64,000 nucleotides of DNA from Psychrosphaera saromensis (GCF_002954545.1 NZ_MSCH01000003.1:1762824-1826823), one strand, 5' to 3'; numbered from the stretch's first letter, positions 8,719 to 19,251 are shown. Made by a program: numbers and translations. Notes: generated by a model not told the origin, from the sequence alone.

Positions 8719-10215
8719 ATGGCAAAAGAACTATTACTAGTGGCAGAAGCGGTATCGAATGAAAAAGCCGTTCCACGTGAAAAAATATTTGAAGCGCTAG
8801 AGTTTGCTCTAGCAGCGGCAACAAAAAAGAAAAGTGCAATTGATATCGAAGTAAGAGTTAAAATTGACCAAGAAACTGGTGAATATGACACTTTCCGTCG
8901 TTGGTTAGTTGTACCTGATGATCATCAAATGGAAAACCCTGTAGCTGAAATGAGTATTTCTGCAGCTCAGTATGATGAACCAGAACTTCAACTAGGCGAC
9001 TACGTTGAAGAACAAATTGATTCAATTAAATTTGACCGTATTACTACACAAATGGCTAAACAAGTTATTGTGCAAAAAGTACGTGAAGCGGAACGTGGCC
9101 AGATTGCTGACGCTTACCGTGGACAAATTGGTGAACTAATCACAGGTATCGTTAAAAAAGTTAATCGTGACAATGTTACGTTAGACCTTGGTAACAATGC
9201 TGAAGCGGTTTTATATCGTGAAGATATGATCCAACGTGAAACGTTCCGTCCAGGCGACAGAGTTCGTGCATATTTATATGCTGTTAGACCAGAAGTTCGT
9301 GGTCCTCAATTGTTTGTGAGCCGTACTAAATCAGAAATGCTGATTGAATTATTCCGCATTGAAGTGCCAGAGATTGGCGAAGAAATGTTAGATATCGTTG
9401 CTGCCGCTCGTGATCCAGGCTCTCGTGCCAAAATCGCAGTAAAATCAAACGACCGTCGTATTGACCCAGTTGGTGCGTGTGTTGGTATGCGTGGTGCTCG
9501 AGTTCAAGCTGTTTCTGGTGAACTTAATGGCGAACGTGTCGATATCGTATTGTTTGATGGTAACGATGCACAGTTTGTTATCAATGCTATGGCTCCTGCG
9601 GAAGTTGCATCAATTATTGTTGATGAAGACCGCAAATCAATGGACATAGCAGTTGCTGCCGATAACTTGGCAATGGCAATTGGCCGTAGTGGTCAAAATG
9701 TACGTTTAGCAAGTCAGTTAACTGGCTGGGACTTAAACGTGATGACTGAAGCTGATATGGCTGAAAAACATCAAGCAGAAAACAGCAAAACAATTGAAGT
9801 GTTCATGAAAGGCCTAGAGCTTGATGAAGACTTTGCCACTATGTTAGTGGACGAAGGATTCTCTTCATTAGAAGAAATTGCTTATGTACCAGTAGCTGAA
9901 CTATTAGAAATTGATGGTTTAGACGAAGACATAATTGAAGAATTACGAACTCGTGCAAAAGCAGTGTTAACGACTCAAGCGTTAGCAAATGAAGAATCAT
10001 TAGAAAAATCAGAACCTACTGAAGAGCTATTAAATCTAGAAGGCGTTGACCGTCATTTAGCGTTTGTATTAGCTAGCAGGGGTGTAACAAATTTAGAAGA
10101 ATTAGCTGAGCAAGGCACTGACGATTTAGCAGATATTGAAGAACTAGGCGAGAAGAAAGCCGGTGAATTAATTATGGCAGCTCGTAATATTGTTTGGTTT
10201 AGTGACGAAGCTTAA
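8719..10215 (+). CDS. nusA: Transcription termination/antitermination factor NusA
   Basis: RNA polymerase-binding elongation factor. 498 residues, as in E. coli. Domains in order: N-terminal RNAP-binding domain (1-~125), S1 (~135-200, [21 protein letters not shown]), two KH modules (~230-345, [20 protein letters not shown] and [18 protein letters not shown]) and two acidic helix-hairpin repeats at the C terminus (~365-495). AAAGGAG precedes ATG. Sits between rimP and infB as usual in this operon. Confidence 0.98.
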   Translation: MAKELLLVAEAVSNEKAVPREKIFEALEFALAAATKKKSAIDIEVRVKIDQETGEYDTFRRWLVVPDDHQMENPVAEMSISAAQYDEPELQLGDYVEEQIDSIKFDRITTQMAKQVIVQKVREAERGQIADAYRGQIGELITGIVKKVNRDNVTLDLGNNAEAVLYREDMIQRETFRPGDRVRAYLYAVRPEVRGPQLFVSRTKSEMLIELFRIEVPEIGEEMLDIVAAARDPGSRAKIAVKSNDRRIDPVGACVGMRGARVQAVSGELNGERVDIVLFDGNDAQFVINAMAPAEVASIIVDEDRKSMDIAVAADNLAMAIGRSGQNVRLASQLTGWDLNVMTEADMAEKHQAENSKTIEVFMKGLELDEDFATMLVDEGFSSLEEIAYVPVAELLEIDGLDEDIIEELRTRAKAVLTTQALANEESLEKSEPTEELLNLEGVDRHLAFVLASRGVTNLEELAEQGTDDLADIEELGEKKAGELIMAARNIVWFSDEA

Positions 10216-10241
10216 AGCTCAATGTGGAGGTAGTAAAGAAT

Positions 10242-12878
10242 ATGACAGAAGTGAGTTTAGATAAACTAGCACAAGATGTAGGTACTCCAATCGAGAAATT
10301 GGTTTCTCAGTTCGCAGACGCAGGTATTACTAAAAATATCGGTGACATGGTTAATGAAAGCGAAAAGAAACAGCTTTTGGAACATCTGAGCAAAGCCCAT
10401 GGCGGCGAGAGCTCTGAACCAAAGAAAATGACCTTGCAACGTAAAACAAAATCGACGTTAAGTGTTAACAGTGGTTCAGGTAAATCAAAAGACGTTCAAG
10501 TTGAAGTTCGTAAGAAACGTACATTTGTTAAACGCAGTGATGCTGAAATAGCAGAAATGGCGGCAGCAGAAGAAAAAGCGAAACTTGAAGCAGAAGCTGA
10601 AGCTAAAAAAGCAGCAGAAGAACGTGCTAAACGTGAAGCTGAAGCGAAAGCTAAAAAAGAAGAAGCAGCAGCAGCTAAGAAAGCGGTTGATGCTAAGCGT
10701 AAAGCGGATAATGCAACTAAAGCTTCACCTAAAAAGGCGAAAAAGCCTGGTGAAACAGACGAAGAGCAAAAACTTCGTTTAGCGGTAGAACAAGAAGCGC
10801 TTAAGAAAGCTGAAGAAGAAGCTGAACGTCTAGGCGAAGAAGCGAAAGCGATGGCATTAGCCAACGAAAAAGCTTGGGCTGAAGAAGAAGAGAAACGTAA
10901 ATACAAATTAGAGCATGAAAATGAAGATGACCTTCATGTTCACTCTTCTGTTTACGCTCAGTTAGCTGAAGATGACCAAGATAAACGCGAAGAGAAAAAT
11001 CGTCGTAAAGGTAAGAAATCCGGTAAAGCTACCGCTGATGAACTTGCTCAATTAACGGGTCGTCGTCGTAAGAATAAACCACAAAACCAACATGCATTCC
11101 AAAAACCAACTGCTCCAGTAGAGCAAGTAGTTAGCATAGGTGAAACTATATCTGTATCTGAATTGGCATCTCGTATGTCTATCAAAGGTACTGAAGTAGT
11201 AAGAACTATGATGAAAATGGGTGAAATGGTTACGATTAATCAAGTTCTAGACCAAGAAACTGCTGTTTTAGTTGTTGAAGAATTAGGTCATAAATTTATA
11301 TTAACTAAATCAAATGAACTTGAAGTAAAAGTATTAGCAGAGCGTGACTCAGGTCAAGGCGATGCAGTTCCACGTGCTCCAGTTGTTACTGTAATGGGTC
11401 ATGTTGACCATGGTAAAACATCGCTTCTAGATTATATCCGTAAAGCAAATATTGCTGACGGCGAAGCAGGTGGTATTACTCAGCACATAGGTGCTTACCA
11501 TGTAGAAACTGAAAACGGTATGATCACTTTCCTAGATACTCCTGGTCACGCGGCGTTTACGTCAATGCGTGCTCGTGGTGCTAAATCTACGGATATCGTT
11601 GTTCTTGCTGTTGCTGCAGATGATGGCGTTATGCCACAAACTAAAGAAGCGGTACAACATGCTAAAGCAGCAGGTGTACCTCTAATAGTTGCAGTTAACA
11701 AAATGGATAAAGAGGGTGCTGATCCGGATCGTGTTAAAAACGAATTAGCTCAACTAGACGTTATCCCTGAAGATTGGGGCGGCGAAACTCAGTTTGTTCA
11801 TGTATCAGCTAAAACTGGCGAAGGCATTCCAGAATTATTGGAAGCAATTAACCTAACAGCAGAAGTACTAGAATTAACAGCGGTAGATCACGGTGCAGCA
11901 CATGGTGTTGTAATCGAATCTCGTCTAGATAAAGGTCGTGGTCCAGTAGCGACTGTCCTTGTTCAAGAAGGTGAGTTGAAGAAAGGCGATATCGTATTAT
12001 GTGGCTTTGAATATGGCCGTGTAAAAGCAATGAAAGATGAAAATGGTAAAGAAATATTATCAGCTGGACCTTCAATTCCAGTAGAAATCTTAGGTCTTTC
12101 TGGTGTTCCTGCGGCAGGTGATGAAGCGACAGTTGTACGTGATGAACGTAAAGCGCGTGAAGTTGCTAACTCTCGCCAAGGTAAATTCCGTGAAGTTAAA
12201 CTTGCTCGTCAACAAAAAGCGAAACTTGAAAACATGTTTGCTAACATGGAAGACGGTGACGTTTCTGAACTTAACATCGTTCTTAAAACAGATGTACAAG
12301 GTTCATTAGAAGCTATTACTGATGCGCTAGTTGGTCTTTCGACTGACGAAGTTAAAGTTATTATTGTTGGTAGCGGTGTTGGTGGATTAACAGAAACTGA
12401 CGCTTCATTAGCTCAAGCATCAAATGCAATTGTTGTTGGTTTTAACGTTCGTGCCGATGCATCAGCACGTCGTTTAATAGAACAAGAAGATATTGACTTA
12501 CGTTACTACAGTGTAATCTATTCGGTTATCGATGAAGTTAAACAAGCAATGTCTGGTCTATTAGCTCCAGAATTTAGACAAGAAATTATTGGTCTTGCTG
12601 AAGTTCGTGATGTATTCAAATCGCCTAAGATTGGTGCAATTGCTGGTTGTATGGTTACCGAAGGTACCATTAAACGTAGCGCTCCAATCCGTGTATTACG
12701 TGATAACGTTGTTATCTACGAAGGTGAACTTGAGTCGTTACGTCGCTTTAAAGACGATGTTCAAGACGTTAGAAACGGTATGGAATGTGGTATCGGCGTT
12801 AAGAACTATAATGACGTTAAAGTTGGTGACCAAATTGAAGTATTTGAAGTAGTAGAAGTTAAACGTACTATTTCTTAA
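10242..12878 (+). CDS. infB: Translation initiation factor IF-2
   Basis: GTPase that places initiator tRNA on the ribosome. I start at ATG 10242 ([14 protein letters not shown], the conserved N terminus; 878 residues) because a TGGAGG ribosome site lies at 10225-10230; the in-frame GTG at 10224 would begin inside that site. Domains: IF2 N-terminal module, a long Lys/Glu/Ala-rich coiled linker (~110-230), a second N domain, then the G domain with G1 GHVDHGKTS at 386-394, DTPGHAAF and NKMDKEGAD, followed by C1/C2. Encoding initiator tRNA and IF-2 in one unit couples initiation components. Confidence 0.98.
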   Translation: MTEVSLDKLAQDVGTPIEKLVSQFADAGITKNIGDMVNESEKKQLLEHLSKAHGGESSEPKKMTLQRKTKSTLSVNSGSGKSKDVQVEVRKKRTFVKRSDAEIAEMAAAEEKAKLEAEAEAKKAAEERAKREAEAKAKKEEAAAAKKAVDAKRKADNATKASPKKAKKPGETDEEQKLRLAVEQEALKKAEEEAERLGEEAKAMALANEKAWAEEEEKRKYKLEHENEDDLHVHSSVYAQLAEDDQDKREEKNRRKGKKSGKATADELAQLTGRRRKNKPQNQHAFQKPTAPVEQVVSIGETISVSELASRMSIKGTEVVRTMMKMGEMVTINQVLDQETAVLVVEELGHKFILTKSNELEVKVLAERDSGQGDAVPRAPVVTVMGHVDHGKTSLLDYIRKANIADGEAGGITQHIGAYHVETENGMITFLDTPGHAAFTSMRARGAKSTDIVVLAVAADDGVMPQTKEAVQHAKAAGVPLIVAVNKMDKEGADPDRVKNELAQLDVIPEDWGGETQFVHVSAKTGEGIPELLEAINLTAEVLELTAVDHGAAHGVVIESRLDKGRGPVATVLVQEGELKKGDIVLCGFEYGRVKAMKDENGKEILSAGPSIPVEILGLSGVPAAGDEATVVRDERKAREVANSRQGKFREVKLARQQKAKLENMFANMEDGDVSELNIVLKTDVQGSLEAITDALVGLSTDEVKVIIVGSGVGGLTETDASLAQASNAIVVGFNVRADASARRLIEQEDIDLRYYSVIYSVIDEVKQAMSGLLAPEFRQEIIGLAEVRDVFKSPKIGAIAGCMVTEGTIKRSAPIRVLRDNVVIYEGELESLRRFKDDVQDVRNGMECGIGVKNYNDVKVGDQIEVFEVVEVKRTIS

Positions 12879-12901
12879 ACAGCAATTAGCTAGTGAAAAA
12901 G

Positions 12902-12923
12902 GGGAGCGATTGCTCCCTTTTTT
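12902..12923 (+). terminator. Terminator/attenuator after infB
   Basis: GGGAGC-GATT-GCTCCC followed by six Ts, 23 bp past the infB stop and ahead of rbfA. Confidence 0.85.
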
Positions 12924-13006
12924 AGCTTTATAACTCGTGTTTGACTAAGCCAGCAAAACGAATGCCGTTGGCCTTAGTGAAACCACAAATTGATTAGGAG
13001 AGAAAA

Positions 13007-13435
13007 GTGCAAACAAACTTTTCTAGAACAGATAGAGTTGCTCAACAAGTACAGCAAGAAATTGCTATGTTGTTACAACGTGACTTTAAAGATCCTCGTG
13101 TTGGTTGGGTTACCGTTTCTTCAGTAGAAGTAACCCGAGATCTTGCTTACGTAACTGTGTTTGTAACATTGTTAGGTCAAGAAGAAGACGAAGATAAAAT
13201 TAAACAAACTATTGAGATTTTAAACAACGCTCAAGGTTTCTTCCGTTCAGCAATTGGCAAACGTATGCGTTTAAGAATTGTTCCTGAGATTAAGTTTAGT
13301 TACGACGACAGCTTAGTAACAGGTATTACAATGGCTCGTAAAGTTGATGAAGCAATTGCTAAAGATAACAACTTACGTGCAGAAAGCGGCGAAAACCCTG
13401 CTGATATAGATACAGATAGCGCGGAAAAAGAGTAA
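13007..13435 (+). CDS. rbfA: 30S ribosome-binding factor RbfA
   Basis: Cold-shock associated 16S 5' helix maturation factor with a single KH-like domain. 142 residues. Family features: FSRTDRVAQQVQQEIAMLLQ, DFKDPRVGWVTVSSVEVTRDL, RIVPEIKFSYDDS. Start is GTG 13007, with AGGAGAG upstream. Acidic tail as in other marine gammaproteobacteria. Only two bases separate its stop from truB. Confidence 0.97.
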   Translation: MQTNFSRTDRVAQQVQQEIAMLLQRDFKDPRVGWVTVSSVEVTRDLAYVTVFVTLLGQEEDEDKIKQTIEILNNAQGFFRSAIGKRMRLRIVPEIKFSYDDSLVTGITMARKVDEAIAKDNNLRAESGENPADIDTDSAEKE

Positions 13436-13437
13436 AG

Positions 13438-14388
13438 ATGGCACGACGTAAAAAAGGCCGGGCTATTTCCGGTATCGTTTTGGTTGATAAGTCGCAAGGC
13501 TCTTCTTCAAACCATATATTACAAAGAGTTCGAGCTATTTACGGTGCTGAAAAAGCTGGGCATACAGGGGCATTAGACCCTTTGGCAACGGGTATGTTGC
13601 CAGTATGTTTAGGTGAGGCAACTAAGTTTAGTCAGTATTTATTAAATTCTGATAAAACCTATGTGGTAACGGCTAAGTTTGGCCAGCGTACTGACACCAG
13701 TGATGCAGATGGTGAGGTTGTTGAAACTCATGATGTAAACATCACAGAGCAACAAATTCTTGAGTTTAAGAAAACCTTAACCGGTCCAATTAAACAAATC
13801 CCAACCATGTTTTCTGCTTTAAAACATAATGGCCAGCCGTTATACAAATTAGCAAGACAAGGCATCACAGTTGAACGTGAAGCTCGTCCAATTACCGTTT
13901 ACAGCTTTGAGTTGTTGCGCTTTGAAGGCGATGAAGCTGACTTTGAAATACATTGTTCAAAAGGGACTTATATAAGAACCTTAGTGGATGATTTAGGCCA
14001 AATGTTAGGTTGTGGCGCTCATGTTCAAGCATTACGCCGCACTAAAGTCGCAGATTACCCAATTGAGAAAATGTTAACGGTTGATCAAATTCAACAGCTT
14101 AAAGACGACAACTTTATTGACGGTGACGAAAGTAATGGTGTTGACTGTACGGCGCTTGATAGCCATTTATTACCAATGGATACCGCATTGGAAGGGCTAA
14201 CTCGAATAGAAGTAACCGCAGATGAAGTTAAAACCTTACGTCATGGTCAATTTCCAGCTAGGCAAATGCCAGATGAAGAAGATTTAAAAGCCTATCAAAT
14301 AGAAACCGGTGAGTTTATCGGCGTTGTTTCTATTAGAGGCGGAGAGATCAGGACTAAGCGATTGGTGGTAACCGAAAACTTTATTTAA
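13438..14388 (+). CDS. truB: tRNA pseudouridine-55 synthase TruB
   Basis: Makes pseudouridine 55 in the T loop of tRNAs. 316 residues. Catalytic aspartate is D47 within GHTGALDPLATGMLP; further motifs are TFSALKHNGQPLYKLAR-like (TMFSALKHNGQPLYKLAR) and CSKGTYIRTLVDDLG. A C-terminal PUA-like region follows. Two-base spacing from rbfA implies coupled translation. Confidence 0.98.
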   Translation: MARRKKGRAISGIVLVDKSQGSSSNHILQRVRAIYGAEKAGHTGALDPLATGMLPVCLGEATKFSQYLLNSDKTYVVTAKFGQRTDTSDADGEVVETHDVNITEQQILEFKKTLTGPIKQIPTMFSALKHNGQPLYKLARQGITVEREARPITVYSFELLRFEGDEADFEIHCSKGTYIRTLVDDLGQMLGCGAHVQALRRTKVADYPIEKMLTVDQIQQLKDDNFIDGDESNGVDCTALDSHLLPMDTALEGLTRIEVTADEVKTLRHGQFPARQMPDEEDLKAYQIETGEFIGVVSIRGGEIRTKRLVVTENFI

Positions 14389-14438
14389 ATAAAGTTAGGT
14401 TTAAGAAAAAGGTCATTTATATTTTCCATATATATGAC

Positions 14439-14466
14439 TTGCAAAATAGCGTTAAACGCGTAGTAT
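14439..14466 (+). promoter_or_regulatory. Likely promoter of rpsO
   Basis: -35 TTGCAA (14439-14444), 16-nt spacer, -10 TAGTAT (14461-14466). The ~80-nt leader that follows holds a small CCTCT / AGAGG hairpin (14474-14490), in the place where S15 autoregulatory structures occur in other species. Confidence 0.55.
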
Positions 14467-14554
14467 GCGCGTTCCTCTTTTGTATAGAGGGTTCCTTTGT
14501 TGGCTGAGTTAGTGATCGGCTGGCATAACAATTAATTATTTTCTGGAGAGACTT

Positions 14555-14824
14555 ATGTCACTAAGCGTTGAAGAAAAAGCAGCAATCCTAGCTGAACACA
14601 GCACTGGCGAAAACGATACTGGTTCTACACAAGTTCAAGTTGCGTTATTAACAGCTGATATCAACAAATTACAAGGCCACTTTAAAGAGCATAAAAAAGA
14701 CAACCATTCACGTCGTGGTCTTTTACGTAAAGTTAGCCAACGTCGTAAATTGTTAGATTACTTCAAAGGTAAAAACCTTGAAGCTTATAAAGATTTGATC
14801 CAAAAATTAGGTCTACGTCGTTAA
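14555..14824 (+). CDS. rpsO: 30S ribosomal protein S15
   Basis: 89 residues, exactly the usual size. Primary 16S-binding protein of the platform. Family sequence: [47 protein letters not shown]-like ([15 protein letters not shown]). CTGGAGAG ribosome site precedes ATG. Own promoter and terminator, then pnp. Confidence 0.99.
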   Translation: MSLSVEEKAAILAEHSTGENDTGSTQVQVALLTADINKLQGHFKEHKKDNHSRRGLLRKVSQRRKLLDYFKGKNLEAYKDLIQKLGLRR

Positions 14825-14847
14825 TCGATGTTTTCATAATTAGAAAG

Positions 14848-14872
14848 AAGGAGCATTTATGCTCCTTTTTTT
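14848..14872 (+). terminator. Terminator after rpsO
   Basis: GGAGCA-TTTA-TGCTCC stem flanked by AA and a seven-T run. Ahead of the pnp leader. Confidence 0.9.
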
Positions 14873-14989
14873 ATGCCTAAAATTTAGTGAATATGAACGA
14901 ACTCCTTCGCTTTCAGATTAAATAGTAAAATAACCATAAAAATTCCTCATTCGCTTTTGATAAAAACTAGCAAATCATCAAATCCCACG

Positions 14990-15060
14990 TATAATATGCC
15001 TCGAATTTAAAACGATAAAAACAAGATTCAGCAGGTTTAGTTATATTTCAGATGAAATAT
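14990..15060 (+). promoter_or_regulatory. pnp promoter -10 and leader hairpin
   Basis: TATAAT at 14990-14995 lacks a good -35 at normal spacing. Downstream the leader has ATATTTCA-GA-TGAAATAT (15043-15060), an 8-bp hairpin in the position where E. coli pnp mRNA is cut by RNase III for autocontrol. The regulatory role is inferred. Confidence 0.45.
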
Positions 15061-15121
15061 ATTTGTCATTAAGACAGCCTATGATAAAGCTGGATCCAAA
15101 TGAAAATTAAAGGAAAAATAC

Positions 15122-17230
15122 GTGACTCCAATTATAAAGAAATTTCAGTATGGTCAACACGAGGTCACTCTTGAAACGGGCGTAATCGCACGTCAAGCAA
15201 GTGCTGCTGTTATGGCAAGCATTGGCGACACAACTGTATTTGTTGCAGTTGTTGGTAAAAAACAAGCTAGTCCTGGGCAAGATTTCTTCCCACTTACAAT
15301 CAATTATCAAGAAAAAGCTTATGCTGGCGGTAAGATCCCTGGTGGATTCTTCAAACGTGAAGGTCGTCCTGCAGAAGAAGAAACGTTAATTGCACGTCTT
15401 ATTGACCGTCCATTACGTCCTTTATTCCCAGATGCATTCAAAAATGAAGTACAAGTTGTTTGTACAGTAATGTCAGTAAACCCTGAAATTGCTCCAGATA
15501 TCGTTGCGCTAATCGGTGCATCAGCAGCTATCTCAATCTCTGGGATTCCATTTAACGGTCCAATCGGTGCCGCTCGTGTTGGTTTCTTAGATGGTCAATA
15601 CATCTTGAATCCTTCACAAACAGAATTAAAAGCAAGTGACTTAGACTTAGTTGTTGCTGGTACTGAAAACGCAGTATTAATGGTTGAATCAGAAGCTGCA
15701 GTGTTATCTGAAGAAACTATGCTTGGTGCCGTTATGTACGGACACGAGCAAATGCAAGCTGTTGTTACAGCGATTACAGAATTTGCTGCTGAAGTTGCTA
15801 CTCCTGCATGGGAATGGTCTGCGCCAGTAGAAAACACTGAACTTAAAAACAAAGTTAAAGCGCTTGCTGAAGACGGTATCGCTGCAGCTTACTCAATTGC
15901 TGACAAAATGGAGCGTTATGCTGCAGTTGGTGTTGTTAAAGCTGAAACAATTGCTAAATTAACAGAAGAAGCTGGTGATGAAGCATTTGATCCAAAAGAA
16001 GCATCTGAATTAGTTCATGACTTAGAAAAAGACGTTGTACGTTCACGCATCTTAGCGGGTGAAAAACGTATCGATGGTCGCGAACCAGACATGATCCGTG
16101 CTCTTGACGTTAAGACTGGTATTTTACCACGTACTCACGGTTCTTCTTTGTTCACTCGTGGTGAAACTCAAGCAATCGTTACTTGTACGTTAGGTACTGA
16201 ACGTGATTCTCAAATCATTGATTCATTGTTAGGTGAAAGACGTGACCCGTTCATGCTTCATTATAACTTCCCTCCGTACTGTGTTGGTGAAACTGGATTT
16301 ATCGGTTCTCCTAAACGTCGTGAGATTGGTCACGGTCGTCTAGCGAAACGTGGTGTATTAGCGGTAATGCCTTCACAAGCTGAATTCCCGTATACAGTTC
16401 GTCTAGTATCGGAAATTACTGAATCTAACGGTTCATCTTCAATGGCTTCTGTTTGTGGTTCATCTCTAGCATTAATGGATGCTGGTGTTCCAATTAAAGC
16501 TTCTGTTGCTGGTATCGCGATGGGTCTAGTTAAAGATGATAAGAGCTTTGTTGTTCTTTCTGACATCTTAGGTGATGAAGATCACTTAGGCGATATGGAC
16601 TTTAAAGTTGCGGGTACTACTGAAGGTATCACTGCTTTACAAATGGATATCAAAATTGAAGGTATTACTAAAGAGATCATGGACAAAGCCTTAGTTCAAG
16701 CTAAAGCGGCTCGTTTACATATCTTAACAGTAATGGATGAAGCAATTGGCGGACACCGTGAAGAGATGTCTGAATTTGCACCACGTATCTACACAGTTAA
16801 AATTCCTCAGAAGAAAATTGCTGACGTTATCGGTAAAGGTGGCGCAACAATCCGTGCTCTTACTGAAGAAACGGGTACAACAATTGAAATCGATGATGAC
16901 GGTACTGTTAAAATTGCAGCGACAGACGGCGCAAGCGCACAAGCTTGTATCGAACGTGTTAAGCAATTAACTACTGACTTAGAAGTTGGTCGTGTTTACC
17001 AAGGTAAAGTTGCTCGTATCGTAGATTTTGGTGCGTTTGTTAACGTTCTTCCTGGTAAAGATGGTTTAGTTCATATTTCACAAATCTCTAACGAGCGTGT
17101 TGAAAATGTAACTGACGTATTATCTGAAGGCCAAGAAGTTGCTGTTAAAGTACTAGAAATTGACCGTCAAGGTCGTGTACGTTTAAGCATGAAAGAAGCA
17201 ACTGAAGAAAACGCTCCAGCTGCTGAATAA
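15122..17230 (+). CDS. pnp: Polyribonucleotide nucleotidyltransferase (PNPase)
   Basis: 3'-to-5' phosphorolytic exoribonuclease and degradosome component. 702 residues. Two RNase PH-like domains (about 1-230 and 310-545; [36 protein letters not shown]), then KH ([20 protein letters not shown], ~553) and S1 ([19 protein letters not shown], ~622) RNA-binding domains. Start is GTG 15122 after AAAGGA. In E. coli nlpI follows pnp; here a DUF4282 gene follows and nlpI lies 17 kb away. Confidence 0.99.
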   Translation: MTPIIKKFQYGQHEVTLETGVIARQASAAVMASIGDTTVFVAVVGKKQASPGQDFFPLTINYQEKAYAGGKIPGGFFKREGRPAEEETLIARLIDRPLRPLFPDAFKNEVQVVCTVMSVNPEIAPDIVALIGASAAISISGIPFNGPIGAARVGFLDGQYILNPSQTELKASDLDLVVAGTENAVLMVESEAAVLSEETMLGAVMYGHEQMQAVVTAITEFAAEVATPAWEWSAPVENTELKNKVKALAEDGIAAAYSIADKMERYAAVGVVKAETIAKLTEEAGDEAFDPKEASELVHDLEKDVVRSRILAGEKRIDGREPDMIRALDVKTGILPRTHGSSLFTRGETQAIVTCTLGTERDSQIIDSLLGERRDPFMLHYNFPPYCVGETGFIGSPKRREIGHGRLAKRGVLAVMPSQAEFPYTVRLVSEITESNGSSSMASVCGSSLALMDAGVPIKASVAGIAMGLVKDDKSFVVLSDILGDEDHLGDMDFKVAGTTEGITALQMDIKIEGITKEIMDKALVQAKAARLHILTVMDEAIGGHREEMSEFAPRIYTVKIPQKKIADVIGKGGATIRALTEETGTTIEIDDDGTVKIAATDGASAQACIERVKQLTTDLEVGRVYQGKVARIVDFGAFVNVLPGKDGLVHISQISNERVENVTDVLSEGQEVAVKVLEIDRQGRVRLSMKEATEENAPAAE

Positions 17231-17280
17231 ACCTAACGGTTAGTTCTTAGTTCTCAATAACGAACTTAGAATTAGGAAAT

Positions 17281-17308
17281 AAAAAGAGAGCCTAGGCTCT
17301 CTTTTTTT
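17281..17308 (+). terminator. Terminator after pnp
   Basis: AAAAAGAGAGCC-TA-GGCTCTCTTTTT, a nearly perfect 26-bp palindrome with a trailing T run. The remaining spacer to 17547 has only a TATAAT-like hexamer and the inverted repeat described separately. Confidence 0.93.
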
Positions 17309-17458
17309 GTGCCTAAAATTTAGGTTGTACTGAATAGATATAAGTGTATTTAACTAAAGCAGGGTTTTTACGTATTGAAAAATAAAACAGTGATGCGTAA
17401 CTTACACCTAACATTATAATTCGTAAGAGAATTTTATACTTTTTTGATTTTGTTGTAA

Positions 17459-17494
17459 TACGTTAGGGGTTTTTACAACTCGGCTCCTAACGTA
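17459..17494. repeat. 9-bp inverted repeat upstream of the DUF4282 gene
   Basis: TACGTTAGG (17459-17467) and CCTAACGTA (17486-17494) are perfect inverted copies 18 nt apart, about 55 bp before the start codon. Could be a leader hairpin or paired operator half-sites. Confidence 0.5.
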
Positions 17495-17547
17495 AATTTA
17501 ATTGAGTTGCTTTTAACCTTAATTGGAAAAATAAAAAGGATTTATTG

Positions 17548-17823
17548 ATGAAAAATGTTTTTTTCTTTGACTCTATGCTAACACCTAAAATTATTACAGT
17601 TGTTTATTGGATACTGTTAATTAGTGTTGTTGTTTCTAGTGTGACAATGATGTTCGCAGGCTACAATGGTGGACTATTTAAGGGATTAGGGGTATTAGTT
17701 GGTGGCGCTATCGGTGTCAGAATTTGGTGTGAGCTATTAATTGTATTATTTAAAATCAATGGTAATTTACAAAAAATAGCTGATAAAGCAGATACAAGTG
17801 TAAAAGCTGACTCCGCAGAATAA
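17548..17823 (+). CDS. DUF4282 inner-membrane protein
   Basis: 91 residues. Opens with FFFDSMLTPKIITVVYW, the DUF4282 signature, followed by two predicted membrane helices (about 14-36 and 44-66, the second containing GGLFKGLGVLVGGAIGVRIW) and a charged C-terminal tail. Start taken at ATG 17548, 7 nt after AAAAGGA; the TTG just before it is less likely. Function unknown for the family. Single gene between two terminators. Confidence 0.85.
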   Translation: MKNVFFFDSMLTPKIITVVYWILLISVVVSSVTMMFAGYNGGLFKGLGVLVGGAIGVRIWCELLIVLFKINGNLQKIADKADTSVKADSAE

Positions 17824-17864
17824 GTGTTAACTATGCAATAGTTATTACATAGTGAAAAATACAA

Positions 17865-17900
17865 AAAAAGTGAAATTAGCATGCGCTAATTTCACTTTTT
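17865..17900. terminator. Bidirectional terminator between DUF4282 gene and bfr
   Basis: 16-bp perfect inverted repeat (17865-17880 and 17885-17900; core GTGAAATTAGC) with an ATGC loop; A and T runs on both ends. Confidence 0.93.
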
Positions 17901-17931
17901 ATTTTATAAGGTTAAATTAAAAACTAGGCTG

Positions 17932-18399
17932 TTACATTTGAGATTGTAAGTAGTTTTCAAGGCCAATTGTTTTAATTAAGCGTAATTGTTGCTCTAGCCA
18001 GAAGGCGTGGTCGACTTCAGTGTCGTCAATTAAAACTTGTAACATGTTCTTAGTTACATAGTCGTTGTGCTTCTCACACAATGCCATGGTGTCTTTTAGA
18101 CCCTGGTCAACGGCATATTCTACGCGTAAGTCACTTGCAAGCATTTCTGGTACAGTTTTGCCTATCTGTAAACCATCACGAGTCACCATATCTGGTGTGC
18201 CTTCTAAAAATAGAATGCGTTCAATTAGCTTAGATGCATGGCCTTTTTCATCGTCAAATTCATGATCGATACGGACAAATAACTTATTAAAACCCCAATC
18301 TTCGTACATGCGAGAATGAATGAAGTATTGATCCATCGCGGCTAATTCGTAAGCGAGTAAGCCGTTAAGGGCATTAATTATGTCTTGATTACCTTTCAT
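17932..18399 (-). CDS. bfr: Bacterioferritin subunit, ferroxidase-type
   Basis: 24-mer iron-storage protein subunit, 155 residues. In E. coli Bfr numbering the di-iron ferroxidase ligands are all present: E18, E51, H54 (DDEKGHASK), E94 (SDLRVEYAV), E127 and H130 (EVDH). The heme-coordinating methionine 52 is replaced by lysine. It therefore looks like the ferroxidase-competent, heme-deficient partner of the next gene. Start set at ATG 18399 (MKGNQDIINALN) with GGAG just upstream; the TTG at 18411 overlaps that site. Follows the other bfr by 21 bp. Confidence 0.96.
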   Translation of the reverse strand: MKGNQDIINALNGLLAYELAAMDQYFIHSRMYEDWGFNKLFVRIDHEFDDEKGHASKLIERILFLEGTPDMVTRDGLQIGKTVPEMLASDLRVEYAVDQGLKDTMALCEKHNDYVTKNMLQVLIDDTEVDHAFWLEQQLRLIKTIGLENYLQSQM

Positions 18400-18420
18400 T
18401 TTAATCTCCAATAATTAAGG

Positions 18421-18885
18421 TTAAAGTTGAGCTTGTAAGTATTTATCAATACCCATGCTTTGTATTTGATAGTCTTGGGTTTCTAACCAATCTAAATGTT
18501 CTTCTTCGTGCTCTAAGATTTCAGTGAGTAATTCACGAGTCACGTAATCTTTTTCATTTTCACAAAGGGCAATGGCTGCTTTCATTTGTTCGATTTGAGT
18601 GTGTTGTACACCAGTATCACATTTGATCATTTCAACGGTATGCTCACCAATGGATAATGCGCCTAATCTTTGTAGGTTAGGTAATCCTTCAAGGAACAAA
18701 ATACGTTCAATTAGCTTATCGGCTTGTTTCATATCCATTATGGATTTTTTATAACATTTGTCGTTAAGAGTGTTGAATCCCCAATTTTTATACATGCGTG
18801 CATGTAAAAAATATTGGTTGATTGACGTTAGTTCGGTTGTTAACACTTCGTTTAACATAGTCAATATTGTTGAAGTACTTTGCAT
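18421..18885 (-). CDS. bfr: Bacterioferritin subunit, heme-type with degraded ferroxidase site
   Basis: 154 residues, bacterioferritin fold. The heme ligand M52 is kept (SIMDMKQADK), as is E18, but ferroxidase ligands are altered: E51 to D, H54 to Q, and E94 to Q. IERILFLEGLPNLQ and EEEHLDWLE are clear family motifs. Complementary losses in the two adjacent genes imply mixed 24-mers in which one subunit oxidises iron and the other binds heme for iron release through Bfd. Start at ATG 18885 fits both GAGG spacing and family alignment; ATG 18888 is the alternative. Confidence 0.96.
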   Translation of the reverse strand: MQSTSTILTMLNEVLTTELTSINQYFLHARMYKNWGFNTLNDKCYKKSIMDMKQADKLIERILFLEGLPNLQRLGALSIGEHTVEMIKCDTGVQHTQIEQMKAAIALCENEKDYVTRELLTEILEHEEEHLDWLETQDYQIQSMGIDKYLQAQL

Positions 18886-19037
18886 CATAATGCCTCAGCC
18901 ATTTAATAATGCGCTAAGTATAATGATTGAATTGAAATACACAAAGAAAAAACAGAAATAAGTAGAAAAAATTCAATTAAAACAATAGTTTAATAATAAC
19001 AATGATTTGTAGTTAGATTTGAATTGACTCAGAAGGG

Positions 19038-19068
19038 GATGTTGGTAAGGGGAAAATTAACCAACATC
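19038..19068 (-). repeat. Hairpin overlapping the bfd stop codon
   Basis: GATGTTGGT (19038-19046) and ACCAACATC (19060-19068) are perfect 9-bp inverted copies; the second arm encodes the last residues of Bfd. No T run, so possibly an mRNA stability element rather than a terminator. Confidence 0.45.
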
Positions 19069-19251
19069 TTTGAATAATGTTTCATCCATAATTGTATTAT
19101 CAATGACCATTTGAGCAACTTTAGTGCAGCTACCACATTCACTACCTAAGGCAACATGTTGTTTTAATTCACGAATAGACCCAACTCCGTGCTCAAGCAC
19201 TAGTTGTTGTATATCGGAATCTGTAATGCCTTTACATAGACAAACGAACAT
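19057..19251 (-). CDS. bfd: Bacterioferritin-associated ferredoxin
   Basis: 64 residues, normal for Bfd. The four [2Fe-2S] cysteines are C4, C6, C39 and C42 (MFVCLCKG ... GSECGSCTK). In the known system Bfd docks at the bacterioferritin heme and reduces the mineral core so that iron can leave. It lies just upstream of, and in the same direction as, the two bfr genes, with a Fur-like box in front, so it should rise under iron starvation while bfr transcription may be separate (168-bp gap). Confidence 0.96.
   Translation of the reverse strand: MFVCLCKGITDSDIQQLVLEHGVGSIRELKQHVALGSECGSCTKVAQMVIDNTIMDETLFKDVG

Noticed and set aside
10496-10906. Long antisense reading frame opposite infB
   Set aside because: Serine/alanine-rich mirror of the Lys/Glu/Ala-rich linker of IF-2; compositional shadow without ribosome site or family motifs.
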